From Ruminococcus sp. UBA7014 (GTDB lineage Bacteria; Bacillota; Clostridia; Oscillospirales; Ruminococcaceae), in assembly GCA_002449575.1 (NCBI GenBank), contig DJXC01000099.1, positions 1 through 8,735 of the forward strand: a stretch of 8,735 nt of DNA, written 5' to 3'. Made by a program: the position numbers and the translations under genes. Below the pieces are notes generated by a model. That model ran no database searches and was not told where the DNA came from. It saw only the letters and a program-made list of their open reading frames with translations. Shown in pieces: positions 1 to 5,668 of this stretch; the stretch's first letter is position 1, and each line of letters begins with the position of its first letter.

Positions 1-249
1 ACTTGTGACCTCATGGGCGACTGGAGAGAAGAAATGATTTTCCGTAAATCTGATGGCGGTCTGAGAGTCTTTACAACGACTTACAGCACAGAATATTCTA
101 TTTACAGCCTGATGCACAATCCACAGTACCGTGTACAGGTAGCAGCACAGAATAACGGCTATAATCAGCCGCCGCATACAGACTATTTCCTCGGAACAGG
201 CTATGCACTTCCGGAAGCTCCGACTATTTATGATTATAAAGCTGAATAA
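1..249 (+). CDS. Rhamnogalacturonan lyase, family PL11 (C-terminal fragment)
   Basis: The reading frame is open from base 1 and ends at TAA 247-249, so the gene begins outside the window; the ATG at 13 is internal. The visible residues include GDWREE, then a stretch ending LRVFTTTY, then YSLMHNPQYRVQVA and finally NQPPHTDYFLG. This order (GDWREE, aromatic/Thr strand, LMHDPxYR, AYNQPPHTxFYLG) is the hallmark of the last blades of the beta-propeller in PL11 rhamnogalacturonan endolyases such as Bacillus YesW. Those enzymes cleave the rhamnose-galacturonate backbone of pectin by beta-elimination and are usually secreted. Only about 80 residues can be seen, so catalytic and calcium-binding residues, signal peptide and extra modules are outside the window. 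The protein ends about 15 residues after the family motif, so there is no C-terminal dockerin or carbohydrate-binding module. Family assignment is from recall of the motif and is fairly secure. Confidence 0.85.
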   Translation, partial: TCDLMGDWREEMIFRKSDGGLRVFTTTYSTEYSIYSLMHNPQYRVQVAAQNNGYNQPPHTDYFLGTGYALPEAPTIYDYKAE

Positions 250-264
250 TTCCTGAAAAGGATT

Positions 265-307
265 AAAATTCTCCGTCTGTGCAGATGCACGGACGGGGAA
301 TTTTTTT
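265..307 (+). terminator. Rho-independent terminator of the PL11 gene
   Basis: An 18-bp stem (265-282 paired with 287-304, including two G-T pairs) closes a 4-base AGAT loop. It runs into a T tract at 301-307, whose first bases also pair with the AAAA at the foot of the stem. It starts 16 bases after the stop codon. Confidence 0.9.
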
Positions 308-427
308 ATTAAAAATTACAATTAGGATAATTCTCTTCCTGATTTGTGCAGAAATCATAACTAAACGGATATTTCTACTATCTGGATTATGCAAAATCTA
401 AAAAATAAGGAAATTATGAAAAAAGTA

Positions 428-456
428 TTGACAAATTATGAATAATATGATATACT
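428..456 (+). promoter_or_regulatory. Sigma-A-type promoter for the membrane protein gene
   Basis: The -35 box TTGACA (428-433) is separated by exactly 17 bases from the -10 box TATACT (451-456). A TG at 448-449 gives an extended -10. Transcription would be expected to start near 463, leaving a leader of about 137 bases before the 600 start codon. Confidence 0.85.
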
Positions 457-463
457 GTTTGTA

Positions 464-544
464 ATGAAAGAGCTTATATACAGAATAAAAAGCGGAAAAC
501 AAGGTTATTCAAATACGGATTGTATAAAACGTGGTGAAATTTAA
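464..544 (+). CDS. Possible leaderless 26-codon leader peptide
   Basis: An ATG at 464 falls within a base or two of the transcription start predicted from the promoter at 428-456. It opens 26 codons ending at TAA 542-544. The peptide begins MKELIYRIKSGKQGY, is basic and has no hydrophobic segment. There is no room for a Shine-Dalgarno site, so it could only be translated as a leaderless message. It could be an upstream ORF affecting the next gene or simply chance; the sequence alone does not decide. Confidence 0.2.
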   Translation: MKELIYRIKSGKQGYSNTDCIKRGEI

Positions 545-585
545 CAATATGAATAAATTATGAATAACTTATTAAAATTATACAT

Positions 586-592
586 AAAGGAG
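586..592 (+). promoter_or_regulatory. Ribosome binding site for the membrane protein
   Basis: AAAGGAG lies 7 bases before the ATG at 600, which fixes that start. It excludes the overlapping out-of-frame ATG at 560, which has no such site. Confidence 0.85.
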
Positions 593-599
593 AATTGCT

Positions 600-1199
600 A
601 TGACAAAATCAAAGAAAACTATGAAGTTAAATACTTCTCATTACGCAAAGTGCCGGACATTGATGGTGCAATTCAAAAGCAGACACAGAATCAGATTGTT
701 TCTGACGAGTGTCATTCTGTTCGCAAACTGCTATTTTCATGTCATTACACTGCCGATTTTGTATTATGGAGATTTGGACAGAGGCAGCGCACTGTTGTGG
801 GGGATATTTGCCTTTCTGATTAATCTGGTGATTTTCGTGACAGTATTTTTCACATCAGCAGAACGCCTCAAACTGGTTTGCCTGCTGCTGATGCTGATTC
901 TTGCCGGCACAGTTATAGGTTTTCTGCATCCTGCTGCCGGAATTACACTGGGGCTTCTGTTCCTGTCACAGCTTCCGGAATGCATGAAAATGCGCTGGAT
1001 TCAGAAACAACAGGGCTATCCGTATTTCAACGAACGCTATGAACAACAGATGAATCTGAAAAGAACTGCTGACGATTTTATACTTAAAGAAGATGAAGAA
1101 GAAAAAGCAGCCGAAAAAAATATTTCGCCTAAAAAAAGACCGCCTGTCCGTTATAATGATATTATTGTATTCTCTATGCCGGATGAAAAAAAGAAATGA
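600..1199 (+). CDS. Hypothetical membrane protein, four predicted helices
   Basis: I do not recognise a characterised family. The 199-residue protein has a basic N-terminal segment (residues 1-31, with many Lys and Arg), then hydrophobic stretches at about 32-55, 63-84, 90-108 and 110-125, which fit four membrane helices in two hairpins. The remaining 70 residues are soluble and highly charged: a QGYPYFNERYEQQ motif at 138-150, an acidic patch (KEDEEEK, 163-169), then Lys/Pro-rich sequence up to a KKK end. Positive charge at both ends suggests both termini are cytoplasmic. The gene stands alone between its own promoter and its own terminator, so it is probably a monocistronic unit and gets no functional hint from an operon. 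The GYPYFNER motif looks like the most conserved, family-defining part, but this is my impression and not a database result. No enzyme or transporter signature is visible. Confidence 0.8.
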   Translation: MTKSKKTMKLNTSHYAKCRTLMVQFKSRHRIRLFLTSVILFANCYFHVITLPILYYGDLDRGSALLWGIFAFLINLVIFVTVFFTSAERLKLVCLLLMLILAGTVIGFLHPAAGITLGLLFLSQLPECMKMRWIQKQQGYPYFNERYEQQMNLKRTADDFILKEDEEEKAAEKNISPKKRPPVRYNDIIVFSMPDEKKK

Positions 1200-1200
1200 T

Positions 1201-1232
1201 AAAAAGCCGCTGCTGAAAAGCGGCTTTTTTTT
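1201..1232 (+). terminator. Rho-independent terminator of the membrane protein gene
   Basis: An 11-bp perfect stem (1201-1211 with 1219-1229) has a 7-base loop and runs into eight T residues (1225-1232). It begins two bases after the stop codon, which separates this gene from the downstream operon. Confidence 0.9.
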
Positions 1233-1241
1233 GGCATATAC

Positions 1242-1270
1242 TTGACGGATTCTGGAAATTATGATATACT
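1242..1270 (+). promoter_or_regulatory. Sigma-A-type promoter of the yifB operon
   Basis: TTGACG (1242-1247), a 17-base spacer and TATACT (1265-1270), with an extended -10 TG at 1262-1263. The expected transcription start near 1277 gives a leader of about 36 bases to the ATG at 1313. The promoter sits directly behind the preceding terminator. Confidence 0.85.
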
Positions 1271-1312
1271 TAAAATAACAAAATCAGAACAGAAAGTGAA
1301 GTGAAATTTTTT

Positions 1313-2839
1313 ATGTTTGCAATTACTAACAGTGTCGGTATGTTCGGAATGAATGCTTTTCCGGTTACAGTAGAAGCAGAAGTTTTCAAGGGACATCCCC
1401 AGTTTGATTTAAGCGGTCTGCCGGATATTGGCATCAAAGAAAGCCGGGAACGTGTCAGAAGTGCGGCTTTTTCTGTGGGAATTCAGTTCCCCAAAGGAAG
1501 GATTCTGATTAATCTTGCGCCTGCTGATGTGAAGAAATCAGGTTCATCATTTGATTTGGCAATTTTTGTTGCACTCATGCAGGCAATGGATATTCTGCCC
1601 CTGCGTATGCCGGAACGGGTATTCGTTGGTGAACTTGGTTTGCATGGCACTGTCAGAAGTGTGCGTGGTGTCATGACAATGACTATGCTCGCCCGTAAAA
1701 GTGGCTTTCAGGAAATTTATGTTCCAAAAGAAAACGTCCGGGAAGCTGCTGTCATCGATGGAATTCGGGTTTACGGAATTTCCAGTGTAGAAGAACTGAT
1801 GCTGCATCTGGTAGAAGATAAACTTCTGAAGCCGGAAGCACATTATGAACCGATAATCAGTCAGCCAACTTCTGCACAGCTGGATTTTGCAGATGTGCGA
1901 GGTCAGGTCAAGGCACGGAACGGCATGGAACTTGCCGCCGCCGGAGGACATAATGTCCTGCTGGTTGGCAGCCCCGGAAGCGGAAAAAGTATGCTTGCTA
2001 ATCGTTTGCCCGGCATTCTGCCGAAAATGACAAAAGAAGAAATGCTGGAAACTTCCAATGTTTATTCTGTAGCAGGTCTGCTTTCTCCGGAAAAACCACT
2101 GATGACAGAACGTCCGTTCCGTTCGCCGCATCATACCATTTCAGCCGCAGGACTTGCCGGAGGCGGAAGCATTCCGACACCGGGAGAAATTTCACTGGCA
2201 CATAATGGTGTACTGTTTCTGGACGAGCTGGCAGAATTCAACCGCACAACACTGGAAATTCTTCGTCAGCCGCTGGAAGCAAGAAAAGTCATAATTTCTC
2301 GTGTTTCCGGAACAGCGGAATATCCTTGCAACTTTATGCTTGTTGCAGCGATGAATCCCTGTCCATGCGGTTATGCCGGTTCTGCACAGAAAAAATGTAC
2401 CTGCACACAGAAGCAGATTCAGCAGTATACTTCACGGATTTCAGGACCACTTCTGGACAGATTTGATTTGCATATTGATATTGACCCTGTCCCGTATGAA
2501 GAATTTGCTTCTAAAGAAAAACCGGAAAATTCTGCCGTTATTCGCAGACGTGTGGAGTCCGCAAGACAACGACAGGCGAAACGTTATGCCGGGCTTGGTT
2601 TCTACAGCAATGCAACAATTCCAGATAATCTTCTGGAAAAATTCTGTCAGATGACACCAGAGGCAGAAAAAACATTCGGCAGAATGTATGAACTATATCA
2701 TATGAGCGCACGAACAGGTACAAGAGTCCGCAAAATGGCACGTTCTGCGGCGGATTTGCACGGCAATGAGAAAATTCAGAAAGAAGATATTTATATGGCT
2801 GTACAATTCCGGGGACTTGAAAGCAAATATCTGGGATAA
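1313..2839 (+). CDS. YifB/ComM-family AAA+ ATPase (Mg-chelatase-like)
   Basis: This 508-residue protein has the full YifB layout. An N-terminal Lon-protease-like fold domain (about 1-170) carries GLPDIGIKESRERVR and NLAPADVKKSGSSFDL. The Mg-chelatase-type AAA+ domain follows, with Walker A GSPGSGKS at 219-226 and Walker B VLFLDE at 300-305. Next come the Cys-rich NPCPCG...CTCT segment typical of the family, LLDRFDLHIDI, and a C-terminal helical chelatase domain. ComM, the Gram-negative homologue, is a hexameric helicase promoting branch migration during natural transformation; the role in Firmicutes is unclear. I chose the ATG at 1313 because homologues start MFA, as here; an in-frame GTG at 1301 would add four residues. 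Neither start has a strong Shine-Dalgarno site. It is the first gene of an apparent operon with the SEDS and VanZ genes. Length and motifs look intact. Confidence 0.93.
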   Translation: MFAITNSVGMFGMNAFPVTVEAEVFKGHPQFDLSGLPDIGIKESRERVRSAAFSVGIQFPKGRILINLAPADVKKSGSSFDLAIFVALMQAMDILPLRMPERVFVGELGLHGTVRSVRGVMTMTMLARKSGFQEIYVPKENVREAAVIDGIRVYGISSVEELMLHLVEDKLLKPEAHYEPIISQPTSAQLDFADVRGQVKARNGMELAAAGGHNVLLVGSPGSGKSMLANRLPGILPKMTKEEMLETSNVYSVAGLLSPEKPLMTERPFRSPHHTISAAGLAGGGSIPTPGEISLAHNGVLFLDELAEFNRTTLEILRQPLEARKVIISRVSGTAEYPCNFMLVAAMNPCPCGYAGSAQKKCTCTQKQIQQYTSRISGPLLDRFDLHIDIDPVPYEEFASKEKPENSAVIRRRVESARQRQAKRYAGLGFYSNATIPDNLLEKFCQMTPEAEKTFGRMYELYHMSARTGTRVRKMARSAADLHGNEKIQKEDIYMAVQFRGLESKYLG

Positions 2840-2876
2840 TGCTTTTCAGAAACAGAGAAAAGAGAGAACAAATTTT

Positions 2877-4031
2877 ATGAAAAAATTTTTTAAAAAAATA
2901 CAGGGATATTTCAAAGCCTCCGATACGGGGCTGATTCTGGCATGTATCTTCTGTTCTGTAATTAGCTGCACTATGCTGTGGAGTATTGCCAGAAACGAAT
3001 TACTGGACCGCTGTGATTTTGGTACATTCCGTACTCAAGTTATTGCAAGCAGTATGGGACTGATAATAACAATCATTCTCAGTGTAATAGATTATAATAA
3101 AATTATCCGGCTGTGGTGGCTTTATGCGCCTGCGGCGATTTTTCTGGTAGGGCTGACGTTTACAAGTCTGGGTTATCGCCGGAGCGGTGCGGATGACCAG
3201 GCGTGGATTGCTATCGGAAATTTTTATCTTCAGCCTTCGGAATTGCTGAAACTGACATTTATCATGACATTTTCACTGCATCTTGCCAAAGTAGAAGAAA
3301 ACATGAATCAGCTCAGTAATATGCTGTTGCTGTGTCTTCATGCATCAGTACCGGTGCTTTTGGTTGCCAAGCAGGGCGACTATGGAACAGCAATTGTTTT
3401 CGTGATAATCTTCCTTGCAGAAATTCTGAGTGCGAAAATCGCACTAAGATATATTCTGGCAGCAGTAGCAGCCATTCCGGTGGTATGTCTGGGAGCGTGG
3501 CATTTTCTGCTTTCAGACATGCACCGGAACAGAATTTTAGTCATTCTTCATCCCGGCACAGACCCGGAAAATCTGGAATATCAGCAGGATTTAGGCATTG
3601 CAGCACTGGCAAACGGACGGATTTTCGGAACAGGTCTGCAAAGCGAAAATGGCTATGTATGTGTTCCGGAAATGCATAATGACTTTATTTATTCTTATCT
3701 GGGACAGGCGTGGGGACTGGTCGGCTCATTGCTGGTATTGTTCTTGCTGACATATATTTGTCTGAAAGTACTGACTGACAGTTTACATGCTAAGAATTAT
3801 CAGGGAAAGTTTATCTGTATTGGTGCATTTGGAATGCTGTTTTCACACTGTTTTATGAATCTTGGCATGGTGCTGAAAGTCATGCCGGTTATTGGTATTC
3901 CGCTTCCGTTTCTAAGTGCCGGTGGTACGGCAGTTGTGTGTATGTATACAGCAGTTGGCATTGTCAACAGTACCAGATGCCATAATGTCCGGAAGCATCG
4001 CATGTTCTATGAAGCTGAACCGGAGCGGTAA
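2877..4031 (+). CDS. SEDS-family peptidoglycan glycosyltransferase (RodA/FtsW/SpoVE)
   Basis: This polytopic membrane protein of 384 residues has about ten hydrophobic segments, the normal size for the family. SEDS proteins polymerise lipid II into glycan strands, normally with a class B penicillin-binding protein partner. Visible family motifs are W110-IAIG-x-F-x-LQPSE at about 110-122, KQGDYGTAIVF at 165-175 (usually QPDLGT), the extracellular HNDF at 267-270 with Asp269 in the position of the essential aspartate of RodA, and GIPLPFLSAGG at 340-350. Residues 275-277 read GQA where most relatives have GEE, so one commonly acidic position is Gln. I chose the ATG at 2877; an earlier in-frame start would overlap yifB and adds a non-family extension. 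The Shine-Dalgarno match is weak (GAGAG). It lies 37 bases after yifB and 10 before the VanZ gene. No penicillin-binding protein gene is adjacent. RodA, FtsW and SpoVE cannot be told apart here. Confidence 0.92.
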   Translation: MKKFFKKIQGYFKASDTGLILACIFCSVISCTMLWSIARNELLDRCDFGTFRTQVIASSMGLIITIILSVIDYNKIIRLWWLYAPAAIFLVGLTFTSLGYRRSGADDQAWIAIGNFYLQPSELLKLTFIMTFSLHLAKVEENMNQLSNMLLLCLHASVPVLLVAKQGDYGTAIVFVIIFLAEILSAKIALRYILAAVAAIPVVCLGAWHFLLSDMHRNRILVILHPGTDPENLEYQQDLGIAALANGRIFGTGLQSENGYVCVPEMHNDFIYSYLGQAWGLVGSLLVLFLLTYICLKVLTDSLHAKNYQGKFICIGAFGMLFSHCFMNLGMVLKVMPVIGIPLPFLSAGGTAVVCMYTAVGIVNSTRCHNVRKHRMFYEAEPER

Positions 4032-4036
4032 GGGAG
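4031..4036 (+). promoter_or_regulatory. Ribosome binding site of the VanZ gene overlapping the SEDS stop codon
   Basis: AGGGAG begins at the last base of the SEDS gene's TAA and lies 5 bases before the ATG at 4042. It supports that start and suggests coupled translation of the two genes. Confidence 0.7.
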
Positions 4037-4041
4037 AATCT

Positions 4042-4536
4042 ATGAAAAAAAAACATATTCCTATCACTTTGATATTGCTGATACTGTTAATGATTACTAT
4101 TTTTTATCTGTCGGCACAGCCAGCAGATGAAAGTACAATCACGAGCGGAAGATTCTGTCGAATGGCAGCACGGCTGCTGTTCAGAGATTTTTCTTCTATG
4201 GAAAAAAGTACACAGGAAGCAATTACTTCGGGGCTGACACATATTGTCAGGAAAGCAGCACATTTTACAGAATATACTGTCATGGGATTTCTCTGGTATC
4301 TGCTTTTGAGAAGAAAACGCCGGAATATTCTGCTTTCAATAAGTGTAACAGCGTTTTATGCCGCAAGTGACGAACTGCATCAGAAATTTGTTGCCGGACG
4401 TTCCGGACAGATTTCTGATGTACTTCTGGACACCTGCGGTGGCTGTTTCGGCGTTCTGACAGCATTTGTGCTGTTGTGTATCATCTGCTGCTGTACAGAT
4501 GAGAATATTATGAAATGGGGCGTATGGAAAAAATAA
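4042..4536 (+). CDS. VanZ-family membrane protein
   Basis: This 164-residue protein carries the VanZ signatures in order. It has an N-terminal hydrophobic helix (about 8-24) followed by LSAQPADES, then RKAAHFTEY at 70-78, a second helix, SDELHQKF at 109-116, GRSGQISDVLLDTCGG at 119-134 and a last hydrophobic helix to about 150. VanZ from the vancomycin resistance transposon confers low-level teicoplanin resistance, but most chromosomal relatives have no known role; an envelope function is likely. The start at 4042 follows a good ribosome binding site only 10 bases after the SEDS stop, so the two genes are probably translated together. That supports a link to cell-wall synthesis. An upstream in-frame ATG at 3916 would overlap the SEDS gene and is not credible. 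The C-terminus has an unusual Cys cluster (CIICCC near 147-151) inside the last helix. Confidence 0.9.
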   Translation: MKKKHIPITLILLILLMITIFYLSAQPADESTITSGRFCRMAARLLFRDFSSMEKSTQEAITSGLTHIVRKAAHFTEYTVMGFLWYLLLRRKRRNILLSISVTAFYAASDELHQKFVAGRSGQISDVLLDTCGGCFGVLTAFVLLCIICCCTDENIMKWGVWKK

Positions 4537-4558
4537 ATCAGAAATTGCAATATCTACA

Positions 4559-4591
4559 AAATCCGGCAGAGTTTTACACCCTGCCGGATTT
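4559..4591. terminator. Terminator between the convergent VanZ and LysR genes
   Basis: A perfect 11-bp stem (4559-4569 with 4581-4591) has an 11-base loop. On the plus strand it is followed by a broken T-rich tract (TTTATAATTTTT), and on the minus strand by only four T residues. It sits between two convergent stop codons (4536 and 4602), so it may act in both directions, better for the VanZ side. Confidence 0.75.
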
Positions 4592-4601
4592 ATAATTTTT
4601 C

Positions 4602-5480
4602 TTACTTGTTCCATGCCTTGCGGAAGGCTTCCAGAAAACTTTTGAAATTTTCTGCTTCCGGATTTTCTTTCTGATACAGGAATACCAAAGAACGCTTTTC
4701 ATCGAAATTGGAAATATCCAGTTTTTGCACACGGTCTTCCATATCCTGCATAGTGGTTTCATAAGCGAACTGTATACCAATTCCAGCGGCTGTCAGTTCA
4801 CGGAGAGAAATAGAAGTTCCGGCAGTCATGCTTTGATGGAATTCATCAGCAAGCAATTTGTGCTGTCTGAGTACTTCATCAAGAACAACACGGTCAGCCG
4901 TACCGTTTTCGCTCATCAGCAGACGTTCCGGCAAAAGCTGAGAAATAGCTTCCAGAGCCTTTTCATGATTCTTTGCAGCATAGCATCCAAAACCAATTTC
5001 GCTGACGGGTTCACTGGCAAACTGTGCATCTTCATACATACTGTCTGCAAGAATGAAATCAAGTTGTCCGTTTTCGAGCATGATGATTAAATCTTCTGTT
5101 TTCTTGACATACAGGCTGACTTTAAGAGCATTTTCCTGTTTCAGGATACCAGCAAGAATTCTGGCAGCAGCAGCTTCGCCGAGTTCTTCGGGATAACCAA
5201 AACGCAATATCTGACTTGCTTCGCCCATTCTCTGTAAATCGGCAACGACTTTTGCGCTCATTTTTGTCATGGCTTCTGCCTGACGGCGCAGGTATTCGCC
5301 TTCGGGAGTCAAACGGAGAGTTTTGCCTTCATAGCTGAATAATTTGCACTGGTATCTTCTTTGCAGATACTTGATATGCTGTGTGACAGAAGGCTGTGTA
5401 ATATTCAGCAGTTTAGCAGTTTTGGTGTAACTCTTTGTCTCACAGAGCTGTAAAAAAGTAGCAATTCTAAAGTCTAACAT
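4602..5480 (-). CDS. LysR-type transcriptional regulator
   Basis: The 292-residue length is standard for the family. The N-terminal winged helix-turn-helix is clear: SYTKTAKLLNITQPSVTQHI at about 17-36, followed by LQRRYQCKLF and LTPEGEYLRR. The linker helix covers about 60-88 and the effector-binding domain starts near ILRFGYPEE (91-99). The start is fixed by AAGGAG (5489-5494 on the minus strand) 8 bases before ATG and by the typical MLDFRIATFLQL beginning. The gene is divergent from the asparagine synthetase gene across 188 bases. LysR regulators commonly control the divergent neighbour and themselves, so asnB is the likely target; this is inference. The co-inducer cannot be read from the sequence. 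Confidence 0.95.
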   Translation of the reverse strand: MLDFRIATFLQLCETKSYTKTAKLLNITQPSVTQHIKYLQRRYQCKLFSYEGKTLRLTPEGEYLRRQAEAMTKMSAKVVADLQRMGEASQILRFGYPEELGEAAAARILAGILKQENALKVSLYVKKTEDLIIMLENGQLDFILADSMYEDAQFASEPVSEIGFGCYAAKNHEKALEAISQLLPERLLMSENGTADRVVLDEVLRQHKLLADEFHQSMTAGTSISLRELTAAGIGIQFAYETTMQDMEDRVQKLDISNFDEKRSLVFLYQKENPEAENFKSFLEAFRKAWNK

Positions 5481-5527
5481 AGTATTTTCTCCTTGTATTA
5501 TAATATTTGATTTATGCTTATATAATT

Positions 5528-5556
5528 ATTTTACACAATTTTTTTAAGTTTGTCAA
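5528..5556 (-). promoter_or_regulatory. Promoter of the LysR gene
   Basis: Read on the minus strand, TTGACA (5556-5551), a 17-base spacer and TAAAAT (5533-5528) form a strong sigma-A-type promoter. Transcription would start near 5521, giving a leader of about 41 bases. Its -35 box overlaps the candidate plus-strand -35 box. Confidence 0.8.
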
Positions 5557-5578
5557 GTATTTTCTTATATTATATATA
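5550..5578 (+). promoter_or_regulatory. Candidate promoter of asnB
   Basis: TTGTCA (5550-5555), a 17-base spacer and TATATA (5573-5578). The region is so AT-rich that other -10 choices are possible, so this is less certain than the opposite-strand promoter. If right, the asnB leader is about 84 bases and the two promoters diverge from the same TTGTCAA bases. Confidence 0.55.
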
Positions 5579-5619
5579 AAAAGTTTAAATTTTAGACACA
5601 TTTTAGAAATTAGTTTCAT

Positions 5620-5634
5620 AGAATATAGTATTCT
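5620..5634 (+). promoter_or_regulatory. Inverted repeat upstream of asnB, possible operator
   Basis: AGAATA-TAG-TATTCT is a perfect 6-bp inverted repeat with a 3-base centre. Its 15-base length and T/A-rich arms fit the general size of LysR-type binding sites. It lies between the candidate asnB promoter and the start codon, an unusual place for activation but suitable for repression. Function is inferred only. Confidence 0.35.
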
Positions 5635-5668
5635 GTATTTCAGAAATATGAAAGGATGCGATGATTTT

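Larger units (their letters stand above)
411..567 (+). repeat. Short direct repeats AAATTATGAA(TAA)
   Basis: The 13-mer AAATTATGAATAA occurs at 433-445, inside the -35/-10 spacer, and again at 555-567, just upstream of the ribosome binding site. The 10-base core AAATTATGAA also occurs at 411-420. The first two cores are 22 bases apart, about two helical turns, and lie on either side of the -35 box start. They could be regulator sites, but low complexity makes chance recurrence possible. Confidence 0.4.
308..599 (+). other. AT-rich intergenic and leader region
   Basis: This gene-poor stretch before the 600 start codon is strongly AT-rich. It holds a near-consensus promoter (428-456), a candidate leaderless short ORF (464-544), three copies of the word AAATTATGAA (411, 433, 555) and the ribosome binding site at 586-592. 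I see no tRNA, no recognisable riboswitch and no terminator-like hairpin in the roughly 137-base leader. Confidence 0.6.

Noticed and set aside
308..599. Riboswitch or structured RNA in the leader
   Set aside because: No conserved riboswitch core or stable GC-containing stem was visible; the leader is too AT-rich to support one by eye.
560..823. 87-codon open frame starting at ATG 560
   Set aside because: It has no ribosome binding site and overlaps the 600-1199 gene out of frame; the 600 start has AAAGGAG at good spacing and a coherent membrane protein.
1301..1312. GTG at 1301 as the YifB start
   Set aside because: Family members begin MFA at the position of the ATG at 1313, and the GTG has no better ribosome binding site. 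It remains possible.
1547..2134. Long minus-strand open frame (195 codons) inside yifB
   Set aside because: It is antisense to strongly conserved YifB motifs; the protein has low-complexity, Cys/His/Phe-rich composition typical of a shadow frame.
2766..2876. N-terminal extension of the SEDS protein from ATG 2766
   Set aside because: It would overlap the end of yifB by 74 bases and encode non-family sequence; the ATG at 2877 begins a normal cytoplasmic N-terminus.
3916..4041. N-terminal extension of the VanZ protein
   Set aside because: It is fully inside the SEDS gene in another frame, whereas the ATG at 4042 has a ribosome binding site and a signal-like helix directly after it.
5565..5579. 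TTATAT-TAT-ATATAA palindrome as a LysR operator
   Set aside because: It consists only of A and T in a very AT-rich stretch and overlaps the candidate -10 box, so chance is the simpler explanation.
5507..5668. N-terminal extension of asparagine synthetase
   Set aside because: The catalytic cysteine must be residue 2, which requires the ATG at 5669; the extension is AT-rich promoter DNA.
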